Assembly (NCBI GenBank): GCA_031281385.1
Contig: JAITFL010000041.1
Span: forward strand, 1-20,485
DNA: 20,485 nt
Direction: 5' to 3'
Source: Holophagales bacterium
GTDB taxonomy: Bacteria > Acidobacteriota > Holophagae > Holophagales > Holophagaceae
A program made the translations under genes and the position numbers. This document shows positions 1-7,212 of this stretch, one piece after another (position 1 is the stretch's first letter; the number at the start of each line of letters is the position of its first letter). The notes beneath the pieces were generated by a model. It did not search any database and was not told the origin of the DNA. It saw only the letters and a program-made list of their open reading frames with translations.

Positions 1-134
1 ATGCTAAACTGGGGAACTCGCTTGTTGCGTCGCTCGCTGGCTCGCGCCGCCCCGCTCGCTCCCCAGACCCCGGGTACTCGCCTCGCCTACTGCCCTATGT
101 AGGGGCTGATACATGGGCATGGCTTCGATGGGCT
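1..134 (+). repeat. Dispersed repeat family R1, copy A (cut by window edge)
   Basis: This is the 3' portion of a structured repeat that recurs at 1895-2205, 6923-7203, 7213-7500 and 19365-19540. It is closest to the last copy: nearly every base agrees from the ATGCT-AACTGGGG block to the ATACATGG block. CTGGGGA (9-15) pairs with TCCCCAG (60-66). A second hairpin lies around the GCCCTATGTAGGGGC block (92-106). No terminal inverted repeat was found on the right. Positions 135-254 hold nothing I recognise before the stop codon of the regulator gene. Confidence 0.75.
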
Positions 135-254
135 GGTGGATGTTCGGAGATAGCTTCGACGAGCGGGCGGATGTTTGGGAGACGGCTCCGAAAAAGGCGA
201 TTCAGGCTAGAACAATGCCCCGCTCGGCACCGCGCACCAAATTCGCACTAACCT

Positions 255-1709
255 CTATTCCGCGTCCGTGGCGGGGTCGTCGTCCTGTATGTCTAGGCGC
301 TTCATCTTTTCTAGGAAGGTCGTGCGCTTCAGCCCCACCAGCTCGGCGGCCCTCTTCTTGTTGCCTCTGGTGACGGAAAGCGCCTGCAATATCGCATTCT
401 TTTCGAACTCCGAAACCGCTTGGTTCAGGTCGAGTCCATCGGGGGGAAGCTCGAACCTTTCTCCGATACTTGCTGGCAAAGGCTCCATGGAAATGGGGGG
501 CTGGGGCAGGCTGGAGGCTATGCCGTCCCTCTCTCTGGCGGCCACGTTCTCCCTCTCTTCCTCTGGAACGCGATCCATCAGGAACTCAAAATCTTCGCGG
601 GTCAGGACTGGTTTAGAACCCGAAAGCACGATGGATCTTTCGATGGCATTCTCCAACTGGCGGACGTTGCCAGGCCACGGCAGGGCGCACAGCCACGCGT
701 CCACGCTTGGGTGCAGCGCCTTGGGGTAAAGGCGGTACTCTTTGGCCTTTCTGTTCAAAAAATTCTGCGCTAGGTAGGGTATCTCTTCGCGGCGCTCTCT
801 CAACGGGGGAAGCGAGATCGGCACGACGTCGAGCCTGTAGAACAGATCCTCCCTAAAGGTGCCATCCTGCACTTTTTTCCATAGATCCTGATTAGTCGCA
901 ACGATGACGCGCACGTCAACCTTGACCGCTCCGCCGCCGCCCAATGGCTGCACTTCGCGTTCCTGAAGCACCCTCAACAGCCTCACTTGGGCGGCCATCG
1001 GCATGGTGGCCACCTCGTCCAGAAAAATGGTGCCTTCGTGGGCCTCGCGGAACTTGCCAGGCGTGTCCTTCCTCGCATCGGTGAAAGCACCTTTGGCGTA
1101 GCCAAATAGCTCCGACTCTATGAGGTTTTCGGGTATGGCGCCGCAGTGGACGGCAACAAAGGGACCATCCTTCTCTGCGCTCATATTGTGTATCGCCTTA
1201 GAAACAACCTCTTTGCCGGTGCCGCTTTCGCCCGTGAGCAAAACAGTGGCCTTGGTGGCCGCAGCGGCCTTGGCCTTGGCAAGCACGTTCTTCATACTCT
1301 CGGCGATAATGACGAAACCAACGGCCAGCGCCTGCCCCCCCGTCATGGGCGGCTCAATCTGCAAAGAAGGGCGCATGCCCTGACGAGGCGGCTGTTCGCT
1401 TATTGCGCCCCAGCGGGCACTGCCCAGCTTAGACCAAGCTAAAAGGCTTTCCAACGAGAGAGGGGCGGCGTCCGGCTTCCTCAGCAATAATATCGGCATG
1501 GCCCCCACATCGCCGCTAATCCTGACCAACGCGGGCGGCGGCTCGGCAGCACCAGCAGTTATGGCCCACAGTTCGGCTTCTTTGGGTGGACTGGCGGGAT
1601 CGTTGGCGTGGACATCCAGCCTGACGTCCCAGTGGCCCGCCCAGCGATGCTCCATCCCCAAGGTGGGCTCGCCCAGCGTGGTCCAATGAAGGCGCGGAAG
1701 ATTAGACAA
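255..1709 (-). CDS. Sigma-54-dependent transcriptional activator (AAA+, Fis-type HTH)
   Basis: This is a 484-residue enhancer-binding protein that would use ATP hydrolysis to open sigma-54 RNA polymerase promoters. Visible in order: Walker A GESGTGKE (160-167), the sigma-54 contact loop as GAFTDA (207-212, usual form GAFTGA), Walker B GTIFLDE (226-232), sensor I ATN (271-273), the arginine-finger region [10 protein letters not shown] (285-294), [14 protein letters not shown] (345-358), and a C-terminal Fis-like helix-turn-helix (about 435-472). Residues 1-125 match no receiver, GAF or PAS pattern I can recognise, so the input signal is unknown. The start is TTG at 1709, with GAGG ten bases upstream. 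The next in-frame Met is residue 19. A good -35/-10 pair lies just upstream. The gene stands alone, and its targets cannot be read from the window. Confidence 0.93.
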   Translation of the reverse strand: MSNLPRLHWTTLGEPTLGMEHRWAGHWDVRLDVHANDPASPPKEAELWAITAGAAEPPPALVRISGDVGAMPILLLRKPDAAPLSLESLLAWSKLGSARWGAISEQPPRQGMRPSLQIEPPMTGGQALAVGFVIIAESMKNVLAKAKAAAATKATVLLTGESGTGKEVVSKAIHNMSAEKDGPFVAVHCGAIPENLIESELFGYAKGAFTDARKDTPGKFREAHEGTIFLDEVATMPMAAQVRLLRVLQEREVQPLGGGGAVKVDVRVIVATNQDLWKKVQDGTFREDLFYRLDVVPISLPPLRERREEIPYLAQNFLNRKAKEYRLYPKALHPSVDAWLCALPWPGNVRQLENAIERSIVLSGSKPVLTREDFEFLMDRVPEEERENVAARERDGIASSLPQPPISMEPLPASIGERFELPPDGLDLNQAVSEFEKNAILQALSVTRGNKKRAAELVGLKRTTFLEKMKRLDIQDDDPATDAE

Positions 1710-1734
1710 GTGACAATTACCTCAAATATGTACC

Positions 1735-1763
1735 AACATACCAAGTAAACAGACATTTGTCAA
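1735..1763 (-). promoter_or_regulatory. Sigma-70-type promoter of the sigma-54 activator gene
   Basis: On the minus strand TTGACA (1763-1758) is followed after exactly 17 bases by TATGTT (1740-1735). The predicted transcript starts near 1728, giving a leader of about 19 bases that includes the GAGG ribosome-binding site. The surrounding 1710-1880 stretch is very A+T rich compared with the genes. Confidence 0.55.
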
Positions 1764-1773
1764 AAAAATGACA
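1758..1773. promoter_or_regulatory. Palindromic candidate operator TGT-N10-ACA over the -35 box
   Basis: TGTCA and TGACA half-sites form the perfect inverted repeat TGTCAAAAAAATGACA, overlapping the -35 hexamer of the activator gene. The spacing TGT-N10-ACA is that known for NifA-type enhancer sites. Further TGACA/TGTCA half-sites occur nearby (1711-1715, 1804-1808). Autoregulation by the adjacent Fis-type HTH protein is an inference. A short A/T-looped hairpin is the alternative reading. Confidence 0.35.
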
Positions 1774-1894
1774 GGCCAATATTTTTTTGGCAGCACCAAA
1801 TGCCTGACAATTTTTTGGCTGACGGCGAGTTGAATATTGGTAAATATTTGATTATTTTAATGTTAATGCCTATTGCCCATGGGCGACCAATACT

Positions 1895-2205
1895 GAGGCA
1901 CTTGCAAAACCATCCCAAATCTTTTCTTGTTGCTGAATTGCAATTCCATCGCGCCGATTGAGTACGCGGCGAGGTCATTCGCCGCTTGACCTCGGGACTT
2001 GGACTCTTCGGCCTCTGGCGTTCCGCGCCGGAGCATGGAAAAACTTCCGGATGCTAACTGGGGATTCGCTCGGTCCCGCTCGCATGCGAGCGGCCCCCCT
2101 CGCTACTCCCCAGACCCCTTGTACTCGTTTCGCTTACTGCTCTATATAGGGGCAGATACATGGGCGCGACTTCGATGGGCACTCGAATGGTTTTGCAAGT
2201 GGCTC
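1895..2205 (+). mobile_element. MITE-like element, R1 family copy B, with terminal inverted repeats
   Basis: This is a 311-bp non-coding element. The left end GAGGCACTTGCAAAACCAT (1895-1913) and the right end (2187-2205) are inverted repeats matching at 18 of 19 bases. TACT lies directly outside both ends (1891-1894 and 2206-2209), consistent with a 4-bp target duplication. Inside are a hairpin GCGGCGA-GGTCAT-TCGCCGC (1966-1985), a stem CTGGGGA/TCCCCAG (2058-2064 with 2107-2113) enclosing the 18-bp palindrome CCGCTCGCATGCGAGCGG (2076-2093), and a hairpin around 2141-2160. No transposase is encoded. The ORFs inside it are short and I judge them non-coding. Confidence 0.7.
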
Positions 2206-2270
2206 TACTGTCTAAACATTTCGTTTTTGCAGTACCATTAATGAACGGCGAAAATCTATGCCTTTTTCTT

Positions 2271-2422
2271 ATTCCAATTCTAAATAGAATCAGCCATGAT
2301 TCTATTTAGATTGGAATGCGCGACAGGACGTCGCGCCCGAAATGCGTAGCATTTCGTGAGGCAAGGCGAGCCGCGCCTCGCCGCAGCCGACTAATTCAAA
2401 ATTGCATGGACGCAATTTTGAA
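2271..2422 (+). repeat. Array of five consecutive hairpins (repeat family H, copy 1)
   Basis: Five near-perfect hairpins lie head to tail. Hairpin 1 (2271-2317) has a stem of about 21 bp, loop GCCA and one bulged T. Hairpin 2 is GCGCGAC/GTCGCGC (2318-2336). Hairpin 3 is CGAAATGC/GCATTTCG with loop GTA (2338-2356). Hairpin 4 is GGCGAG/CTCGCC (2365-2382). Hairpin 5 is an 11-bp stem, TTCAAAATTGC with GCAATTTTGAA (2395-2422). Hairpins 1-3 recur almost unchanged at 20306-20399. The array ends 15 bases before the ribosome-binding site of the downstream gene, so it probably lies in its leader. Confidence 0.7.
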
Positions 2423-2446
2423 GTAAAATTGGAATTAGGAGCCACG

Positions 2447-3865
2447 ATGAGCCAACTGCCTTCTTGCCCCGCCTCTTCCGAGCAAGAGATACAAACGACG
2501 CTCAAAGACCAGCAGTCTTTGGCCGTCACGATTTACAATTCCAACTTGGCCCTGATAAAAGACCAGAGGGAGGCCGGGCTGCCAAAGGGCATGTGCCAAC
2601 TGGCATTTCAGGAAGTGTCGGCCCGGATCATGCCGGAAACAGCCATCTTGCGGAACAACACTTCCCCCAAGGACTTTTGGATAGCCGAGCAAAACTTCGA
2701 CTTTGACCTGCTGACGCCCCAAAAGCTGCTTGAAAAATATGTGGGCGAAAAGGTAGAGATAATCAGAAACGTGCCAAAGCCCGACGGCGAAGGCGAAGTG
2801 GAAATTCGCGAAGAGGCCACAGTGCTGGCCACAAACAGTGGCGTGGTGCTTCAGTTTGCGGACAGGATAGAAACCTCTGCCCCCGGGCGCATAGTGTACC
2901 CAAGGGTGCCGGGTAACCTACGCGCTCGGCCCACGCTGGTGATGAGCCTTAACAGTGGCGCGGCGAGCGCGCAAAAGTTGGAATTGAGCTATCTGACCGG
3001 CGGGCTGACCTGGAAGGCGGACTACGTCGCCAGCCTGAGCGCGGACGAAAAAACTTTGGATTTAAGCGGCTGGGTGACGCTGACCAACAAGAGCGGCGCG
3101 TCCTATCCAAATGCCACACTGCAACTTGTGGCTGGCGACGTGAATGTAGTCGAAGAGGAGAAAGAGAGGCATGTGTTGGAAATAACAGCATGTAGTTTTG
3201 CTGACGCTCCAGCCCCGTCCATGGAGGAAGAGAGCCTATTTGAATATCACCTATACACTTTTGATAGGCCAACAACGCTAAAGGAAAACCAGACAAAACA
3301 GGTGGCACTGCTGTCGGCGTCAAATGTGCCCGCTACAAAAGAATACGAATTAGGGGAGAGGGGGACCTTTCACTATAGCAACAATGACCCTAGCGGCGAA
3401 AAAGTAAAAGTTAAGGTCTTTGTCACATTCCAGAACAAAGAATCCGCGTCATTGGGCAAGCCCCTGCCAAAGGGCGTGATCAGGGTGTATAAGAACGACA
3501 GCGCGGGCAGAGCCCAGTTCATCGGCGAAGACCGCATAGACCACACGCCCAAGAATGAAGAAGTCAGACTAAAGCTGGGCGAAGCCTTTGACGTCACGGC
3601 CGTGTGGAAGCAAACCGACTTCAAAAAAATCAGCGGCTGGGGCAGGTACAAGTACGTTTATGAGAGTGCCTTCGAGATAGAAATAAAAAATGCAAAGAGC
3701 GAAAATGTGTCTGTAAGCGTCTTTGAGGACATACCAGGCGACTGGGAGATATTGGAAACGAGCCACGCTTTCACAAAGGGGTCGGCTTGGTCGGCCAAAT
3801 TTGTTGTAGATGTGCCTGCCGATGGAAGCGCGACGCTGAAGTACAGAGCAAAAGTGATGGTGTGA
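2447..3865 (+). CDS. DUF4139-type protein, paralogue 1, without signal peptide
   Basis: This 472-residue protein is a close paralogue of the one at 4101-5528, with long identical runs such as SGVVLQF and LSYLTGGLTWKADYV. Both fit the DUF4140/DUF4139 architecture (MuiA-like, function unsettled): an N-terminal beta domain with VTIYNSNLALIKDQRE, then the larger DUF4139 domain ending in GSATLKYRAKV. The start is ATG 2447, with AGGAG five bases upstream, the same layout as in the paralogue. An upstream TTG at 2402 lies in a hairpin and is less likely. The paralogue begins with a hydrophobic export signal, but here the first 13 residues (MSQLPSCPASSEQ) are polar. The protein may therefore stay in the cytoplasm, or the copy may be decaying. 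Relative to the paralogue it lacks two residues near ADRIET. Confidence 0.85.
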   Translation: MSQLPSCPASSEQEIQTTLKDQQSLAVTIYNSNLALIKDQREAGLPKGMCQLAFQEVSARIMPETAILRNNTSPKDFWIAEQNFDFDLLTPQKLLEKYVGEKVEIIRNVPKPDGEGEVEIREEATVLATNSGVVLQFADRIETSAPGRIVYPRVPGNLRARPTLVMSLNSGAASAQKLELSYLTGGLTWKADYVASLSADEKTLDLSGWVTLTNKSGASYPNATLQLVAGDVNVVEEEKERHVLEITACSFADAPAPSMEEESLFEYHLYTFDRPTTLKENQTKQVALLSASNVPATKEYELGERGTFHYSNNDPSGEKVKVKVFVTFQNKESASLGKPLPKGVIRVYKNDSAGRAQFIGEDRIDHTPKNEEVRLKLGEAFDVTAVWKQTDFKKISGWGRYKYVYESAFEIEIKNAKSENVSVSVFEDIPGDWEILETSHAFTKGSAWSAKFVVDVPADGSATLKYRAKVMV

Positions 3866-3870
3866 TACAA

Positions 3871-4034
3871 GAGCCACTTGCAAAACGGCAGTTTTGCAAG
3901 TCACCGGAGGTGTAGGCTGCGCCCGACCGGAGCAGGCTCTGGCGCGAAACACTGTAAACAAGCAAGTTACGAAACCCAGCCAGAGACAGCGGAAGGTCGG
4001 GAGCAGACGTTCCGCCGAGTTTTGCAAGAAGCTC
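3871..4034 (+). mobile_element. Short inverted-repeat element, family R2, copy a
   Basis: This 164-bp element starts five bases after the stop of the first DUF4139 gene. The left end is GAGCCACTTGCAAAAC. The right end, read inverted, is GAGCTTCTTGCAAAAC. The left tip is also a hairpin: ACTTGCAAAAC and GTTTTGCAAGT around loop GGCA (3876-3901), which could help end transcription. Inside, nested arms CCCGACC/GGTCGGG (3922-3928, 3995-4001) and CTCTGGC/GCCAGAG (3937-3943, 3979-3985) pair. The same element lies inverted at 19070-19232. The terminal core ACTTGCAAAAC is shared with family R1. Confidence 0.7.
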
Positions 4035-4100
4035 GCAAGTTTGCGGTATCATTTAATTTCAGCGGCGCGAGCAAACGCGCCCTATTAAACAGGAGCCACC

Positions 4101-5528
4101 ATGCGTAATTTATTTCTTCTTCCCTTGTGCCTTGCGCTCTCGGCGCAGGAGATACCAACGACGCTAAAAGACCAGCAGTCTTTGGCCGTCACGATTTACA
4201 ATTCAAACTTGGCCCTAGTAAAAGACCAAAGGGAGGTCAAACTGCCAAAGGGCCCGTTCCAACTGGCATTTCAGGAAGTCTCTGCCCAGATCAGGCCAGA
4301 GACGGCTATTTTGAGAAATCTCACATCCCCTAAGGATTTTTGGATAGCCGAGCAGAACTTCGACTTTGACTTGCTGACGCCCCAAAAACTGCTTGAAAAG
4401 TACGTGGGCGAAAAGGTGGAGGTCATCAGGGCGGTGCCGCCTAACCAAGCGGAAATCCGCGAACAGGCCACCGTGCTGGCCACAAACAGCGGCGTGGTGC
4501 TGCAGTTCGACGCCGATGGCCGCATAGAGACTTCCGCCCCAGGGCGCATCGTGTACCGCAACGTGCCAACCACGCTGCGCGCCAGGCCGACGCTGGTGAT
4601 GGGCCTAAACAGCGGCGCGGCGAGCGCACAGAAACTGGAATTGAGCTACCTGACAGGCGGGCTGACCTGGAAGGCAGACTACGTCGCCAACCTGAGCGCG
4701 GACGAAAAGCATTTAGACCTGAGCGGCTGGGTGACGCTGACCAACCAGAGCGGGGCATCCTATCCTAACGCCACCTTGCAGCTTGTCGCGGGCGACGTGA
4801 ATGTCGCCCCCACGCCCAGGCCAATGCTTGAAATGGCGGCAATGGACGCAGGGGGCATGCGGGCCGCCAAAGCCGCGCCAACGATGAGCGAAGAGAGCCT
4901 ATTTGAGTACCATCTCTATACTTTGGACAGGCCGACGACCCTGAAAGAGAACCAGACAAAGCAGGTGGCCATGCTTTCGGCAATGAACATACCCGTCTCG
5001 AAAGAGTACCGCCTGCAGGGCCAGTCGCACTACTACAGCGGATCGTACGGCGATTTGGGGCAAAAGCTGAAAATCGGCGTGTTCGTCTCATTCCAAAACA
5101 AAGAATCTGCATCGCTGGGCAAGCCGCTGCCAAAGGGCATCGTCCGCGTCTATAAAAATGACAGCTCTGGGAAGGCCCAATTCATTGGGGAAGACCACAT
5201 AGACCACACGCCAAAGAACGAAGAAATAAAGCTGAAACTGGGCGACGCATTTGACGTCACGGCCAGCCGCAAGCAGACCGACTTCAAAAAGGTGGGCAGC
5301 TCTGGCAAGTTCAACACCATCTATGAAAGCGCGTATGAAATCGTGATCAAGAACGCCAAAAAAGAAGCCGTCACTGTCACTGTTTTGGAGCCGATGCCAG
5401 GCGACTGGGAAATCCTTGACAAAAGCCATGCCTTTACAAAAGAGACGTCTGGCACTGCCAAGTTTTTGGTGAATGTACCCACTGATGGAAGCGCGACGCT
5501 GAAGTATCGGGTTCGGGTGAAATGGTGA
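4101..5528 (+). CDS. DUF4139-type exported protein, paralogue 2
   Basis: This is a 475-residue predicted envelope protein of the DUF4140/DUF4139 (MuiA-like) kind, whose biochemical role is not established. A short export signal is visible (MRNLFLLPLCLALSAQ, cut near residue 16). It is followed by the N-terminal beta domain (VTIYNSNLALVKDQRE) and the long DUF4139 domain from roughly residue 170 to the end. A Met/Ala-rich linker near residues 240-265 differs most from paralogue 1. The start is ATG 4101, with AGGAG at 4091-4095. The next gene, for an outer-membrane protein, begins four bases after the stop, so the two are likely co-transcribed and may act together in the envelope. That link is inferred from spacing only. 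Gene duplication with an element inserted between the copies explains the arrangement. Confidence 0.88.
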   Translation: MRNLFLLPLCLALSAQEIPTTLKDQQSLAVTIYNSNLALVKDQREVKLPKGPFQLAFQEVSAQIRPETAILRNLTSPKDFWIAEQNFDFDLLTPQKLLEKYVGEKVEVIRAVPPNQAEIREQATVLATNSGVVLQFDADGRIETSAPGRIVYRNVPTTLRARPTLVMGLNSGAASAQKLELSYLTGGLTWKADYVANLSADEKHLDLSGWVTLTNQSGASYPNATLQLVAGDVNVAPTPRPMLEMAAMDAGGMRAAKAAPTMSEESLFEYHLYTLDRPTTLKENQTKQVAMLSAMNIPVSKEYRLQGQSHYYSGSYGDLGQKLKIGVFVSFQNKESASLGKPLPKGIVRVYKNDSSGKAQFIGEDHIDHTPKNEEIKLKLGDAFDVTASRKQTDFKKVGSSGKFNTIYESAYEIVIKNAKKEAVTVTVLEPMPGDWEILDKSHAFTKETSGTAKFLVNVPTDGSATLKYRVRVKW

Positions 5529-5532
5529 CGTA

Positions 5533-6189
5533 ATGATGAACCTTCGCTTTGCATCTTTCTTGGCCTTGGCGGGCCTGCCGTTGGCGGGCCAGGCGTGGGA
5601 CATCCGCGTAGAGGTTCCCTTCCCCAAAGGCCAGAACCTGCCCCAGACCTTGCTGTCTGGCACCAGCCTAGCAGTTTCGGGACACTTGGACACTGGTAAT
5701 GGCGGCACACTGTCTGTAAGCCACAGGCTACTTAGGGTGGGCCCCATACTCCGACTAGAATGGGGCGGGGAGTTGACAAACTGGGAAACGAAAGGGCAAA
5801 TAAACGTCCAGAACATAGGCACTTGGGAAACCAAGCTAAAACAAATGGGTTTCGGCATCGGTGTTAACGCCCAACTGTGGGTGCCGTTCATGGGCATCAG
5901 CGGTGAGATAGGGGCTATCCAGAGGTTCCAGCAATACAAACACTCTACCGAGGGCGCCAGTGCCAGCGCGAATTTGTCTAAGACCTGGCTCCGCGTTGGG
6001 GGCCGCTGGCGCGTTCCCCTTTTCCGCGTAGTCCACCCCTACGTCGCCGCCAGCTACCAGCAGCCCATAACCAAGGAACATCCGGTACGCATTGAGTCAA
6101 TAAGCGACCTGACCGACTATTTCAATGTCCAGGGCGCGGGCCAAGAGTTCGACAGGATGTGGACCTTTGGCGCGGGGATAACATTCTAG
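5533..6189 (+). CDS. Small predicted outer-membrane beta-barrel protein
   Basis: This 218-residue protein has a clear signal peptide (MMNLRFASFLALAGLPLAGQA, cut before WDIRVE). The rest alternates polar and aromatic residues in strand-like stretches (SVSHRLLRVGPILRLEWGG, FGIGVNAQLWVPF, LRVGGRWRVPLF, PYVAASYQQP). It ends in FGAGITF, and a terminal Phe is typical of outer-membrane barrels. About eight strands would fit the length. I do not recognise a named family. It starts four bases after the DUF4139 gene, and ATG at 5533 or 5536 would serve equally well. A lipid- or peptidoglycan-binding function cannot be read from the sequence. Confidence 0.75.
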   Translation: MMNLRFASFLALAGLPLAGQAWDIRVEVPFPKGQNLPQTLLSGTSLAVSGHLDTGNGGTLSVSHRLLRVGPILRLEWGGELTNWETKGQINVQNIGTWETKLKQMGFGIGVNAQLWVPFMGISGEIGAIQRFQQYKHSTEGASASANLSKTWLRVGGRWRVPLFRVVHPYVAASYQQPITKEHPVRIESISDLTDYFNVQGAGQEFDRMWTFGAGITF

Positions 6190-6225
6190 AGGCTGCAGGG
6201 CTGGGATTATATATCGCAAAAGCGA

Positions 6226-6759
6226 ATGGAAATTTTTTGCACGGACATGTCCACTGCCGACGCTGAAGCCTGTGCGTTGCTACTTAGCGACAAAGAACGC
6301 TTTCGCGCAGAGGGGCTGACGGGGAAAATAAAGCGGCGCTTTTTGGTTTCCCGCACATTCCGGCGGCGCGTCCTTGGACCAGACGCCGAAATACTGGCCG
6401 ATGAAAACGGTCGCCCATACGTTGATGGCAACCCATTTTTTTTCAGCATGTCCCACACGGGCGACCTTCTCGTCATAGCCGTGGACGACCACCCCGTCGG
6501 CGTAGATGCCGAATATATGAAAGAGCGCGACTTTGCCAAGCTGTCTGCATGGTTCTTCGGCGAGCCAATCTGCGGACGTGAAGATTTCTATAGGCGCTGG
6601 ACAAGGTTCGAGGCGGGGCTGAAGCTGGCAGGGCGGCCACTGTTTTCAAAAGCGGCCCCAGAGCCGAATCATCTGCACTCGCAGACCCTTGACGGCTACA
6701 TGCTGTCCGTTGCCTCGAACTATGGCATCAGCTTGCCTCTTTGTATAAAGGTGATGTAG
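6226..6759 (+). CDS. 4'-phosphopantetheinyl transferase (Sfp/AcpT superfamily)
   Basis: This 177-residue enzyme is predicted to move the phosphopantetheine arm of coenzyme A onto a serine of acyl or peptidyl carrier proteins. Family motifs are present: NGRPY (61-65), FSMSHTGD (73-80), GVDAE (92-96, with the Mg2+-binding Asp and Glu), and WTRFEAGLKLAG (125-136) for the WxxKExxxK motif. In the last motif the first Lys is replaced by Phe128, while Glu129 and Lys133 remain. It is short for a Sfp-type protein (usually about 220), and the C-terminal part after residue 140 is poorly conserved. There is no clear ribosome-binding site before ATG 6226. The gene follows the outer-membrane protein gene by 36 bases. 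No carrier protein or synthase gene is in the window, so the substrate is unknown. Confidence 0.82.
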   Translation: MEIFCTDMSTADAEACALLLSDKERFRAEGLTGKIKRRFLVSRTFRRRVLGPDAEILADENGRPYVDGNPFFFSMSHTGDLLVIAVDDHPVGVDAEYMKERDFAKLSAWFFGEPICGREDFYRRWTRFEAGLKLAGRPLFSKAAPEPNHLHSQTLDGYMLSVASNYGISLPLCIKVM

Positions 6760-6922
6760 AGACTCAACACTTCCAAATCAGAACAAGATGAAATTTATCC
6801 AAAGGCCCGAATGGGCTAGAAAGCTGCGCATGCGCGGCTTCGAGTGTAATGGAGCGAGTCCGTGCGTTTTTTGGGGGGAGCGAATTTGGAACGCTGCGCC
6901 TCGCAGTTAGCCGCTACGCGGC
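6760..6922. other. Non-coding stretch after the transferase gene, with two small hairpins
   Basis: I see no gene here. GCCC-GAAT-GGGC (6805-6816) and AAGCTGCG-CATG-CGCGGCTT (6821-6840) can fold. A run of six T lies at 6867-6872, too far from the stems for a standard terminator. The first bases (ACTCAACACTTCCAAAT, from 6762) resemble CTCAACACTTGGCAAAT near 20288. They may be a degenerate element end. Confidence 0.4.
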
Positions 6923-7203
6923 AGTATTGATGCGGCTGCGCCCGCGCCATGTTTATGCCGATTGAGTACGCAGCGCGGTCATGCGCCCGGCAGACCCATC
7001 GGGCAGAATGGGACCCGGCGGGGGTATTTGCCCGGCGCGTCCCGGCAGCACGTTTCTATCTTGCGTACTCGGAATGATGGCCCGATGACTTGGCTCGTCT
7101 AGCACCGGTTCATGGAGCCCGCCCTGATGCTAACTGGGGGTCCGCTCAGGGCTGCCCGCATCTGGTGTTGCTAGTAGGCGCGTTGTTGCGGGCTCCCTTT
7201 TTA
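6923..7203 (+). repeat. R1 family copy C, right end replaced
   Basis: It shares AGTATTGATGCGGCTGCGCC with copy D (6923-6942 and 7213-7232), followed by the GATTGAGTACGCAGCG block. The hairpin with loop GGTCAT (6977-6982) is closed here by GCGC/GCGC. A long middle hairpin GGGAC/GTCCC encloses a GC-rich loop. The ATGCTAACTGGGGG block (7127-7140) is present. The expected pairing partner CCCCCAG is missing, and a terminator-like hairpin stands in its place. The block TTCATGGAGCCCGCCC is shared with copy E. Confidence 0.65.
7154..7202 (+). terminator. Terminator-like hairpin at the end of repeat copy C
   Basis: GCCCGCA (7154-7160) pairs perfectly with TGCGGGC (7187-7193), followed by TCCC and five T (7198-7202). 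The loop is long (26 bases). It could end a transcript of copy C, or transcription entering from the transferase gene. Confidence 0.35.
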
Positions 7204-7212
7204 GGCCGCCCA

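Noticed and set aside
1797..1812. Possible sigma-54 promoter (TGGCA ... ATGC)
   Set aside because: The GG to GC distance is one base too long for a -24/-12 promoter, and no gene follows in the right direction.
1958..2149. Short ORF in repeat copy B giving a peptide similar to those from copies A, D and E (for example TPGTRLAYCPM)
   Set aside because: The similarity follows from the DNA repeat. The frame differs before and after indels, there is no ribosome-binding site, and base changes follow stem pairing, not codons.
3894..4088. ORF across element R2a (VTGGVGCARPEQAL type peptide), also seen in the lipoprotein frame at 19070-19232
   Set aside because: Both copies are the same non-coding element. 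Internal inverted arms explain the conservation better than a protein.
7010..7130. GC-rich folded stretch in copy C considered as a tRNA or known RNA gene
   Set aside because: There is no cloverleaf with a TTCGANNC T-loop and no CCA-type acceptor. It belongs to the R1 repeat.
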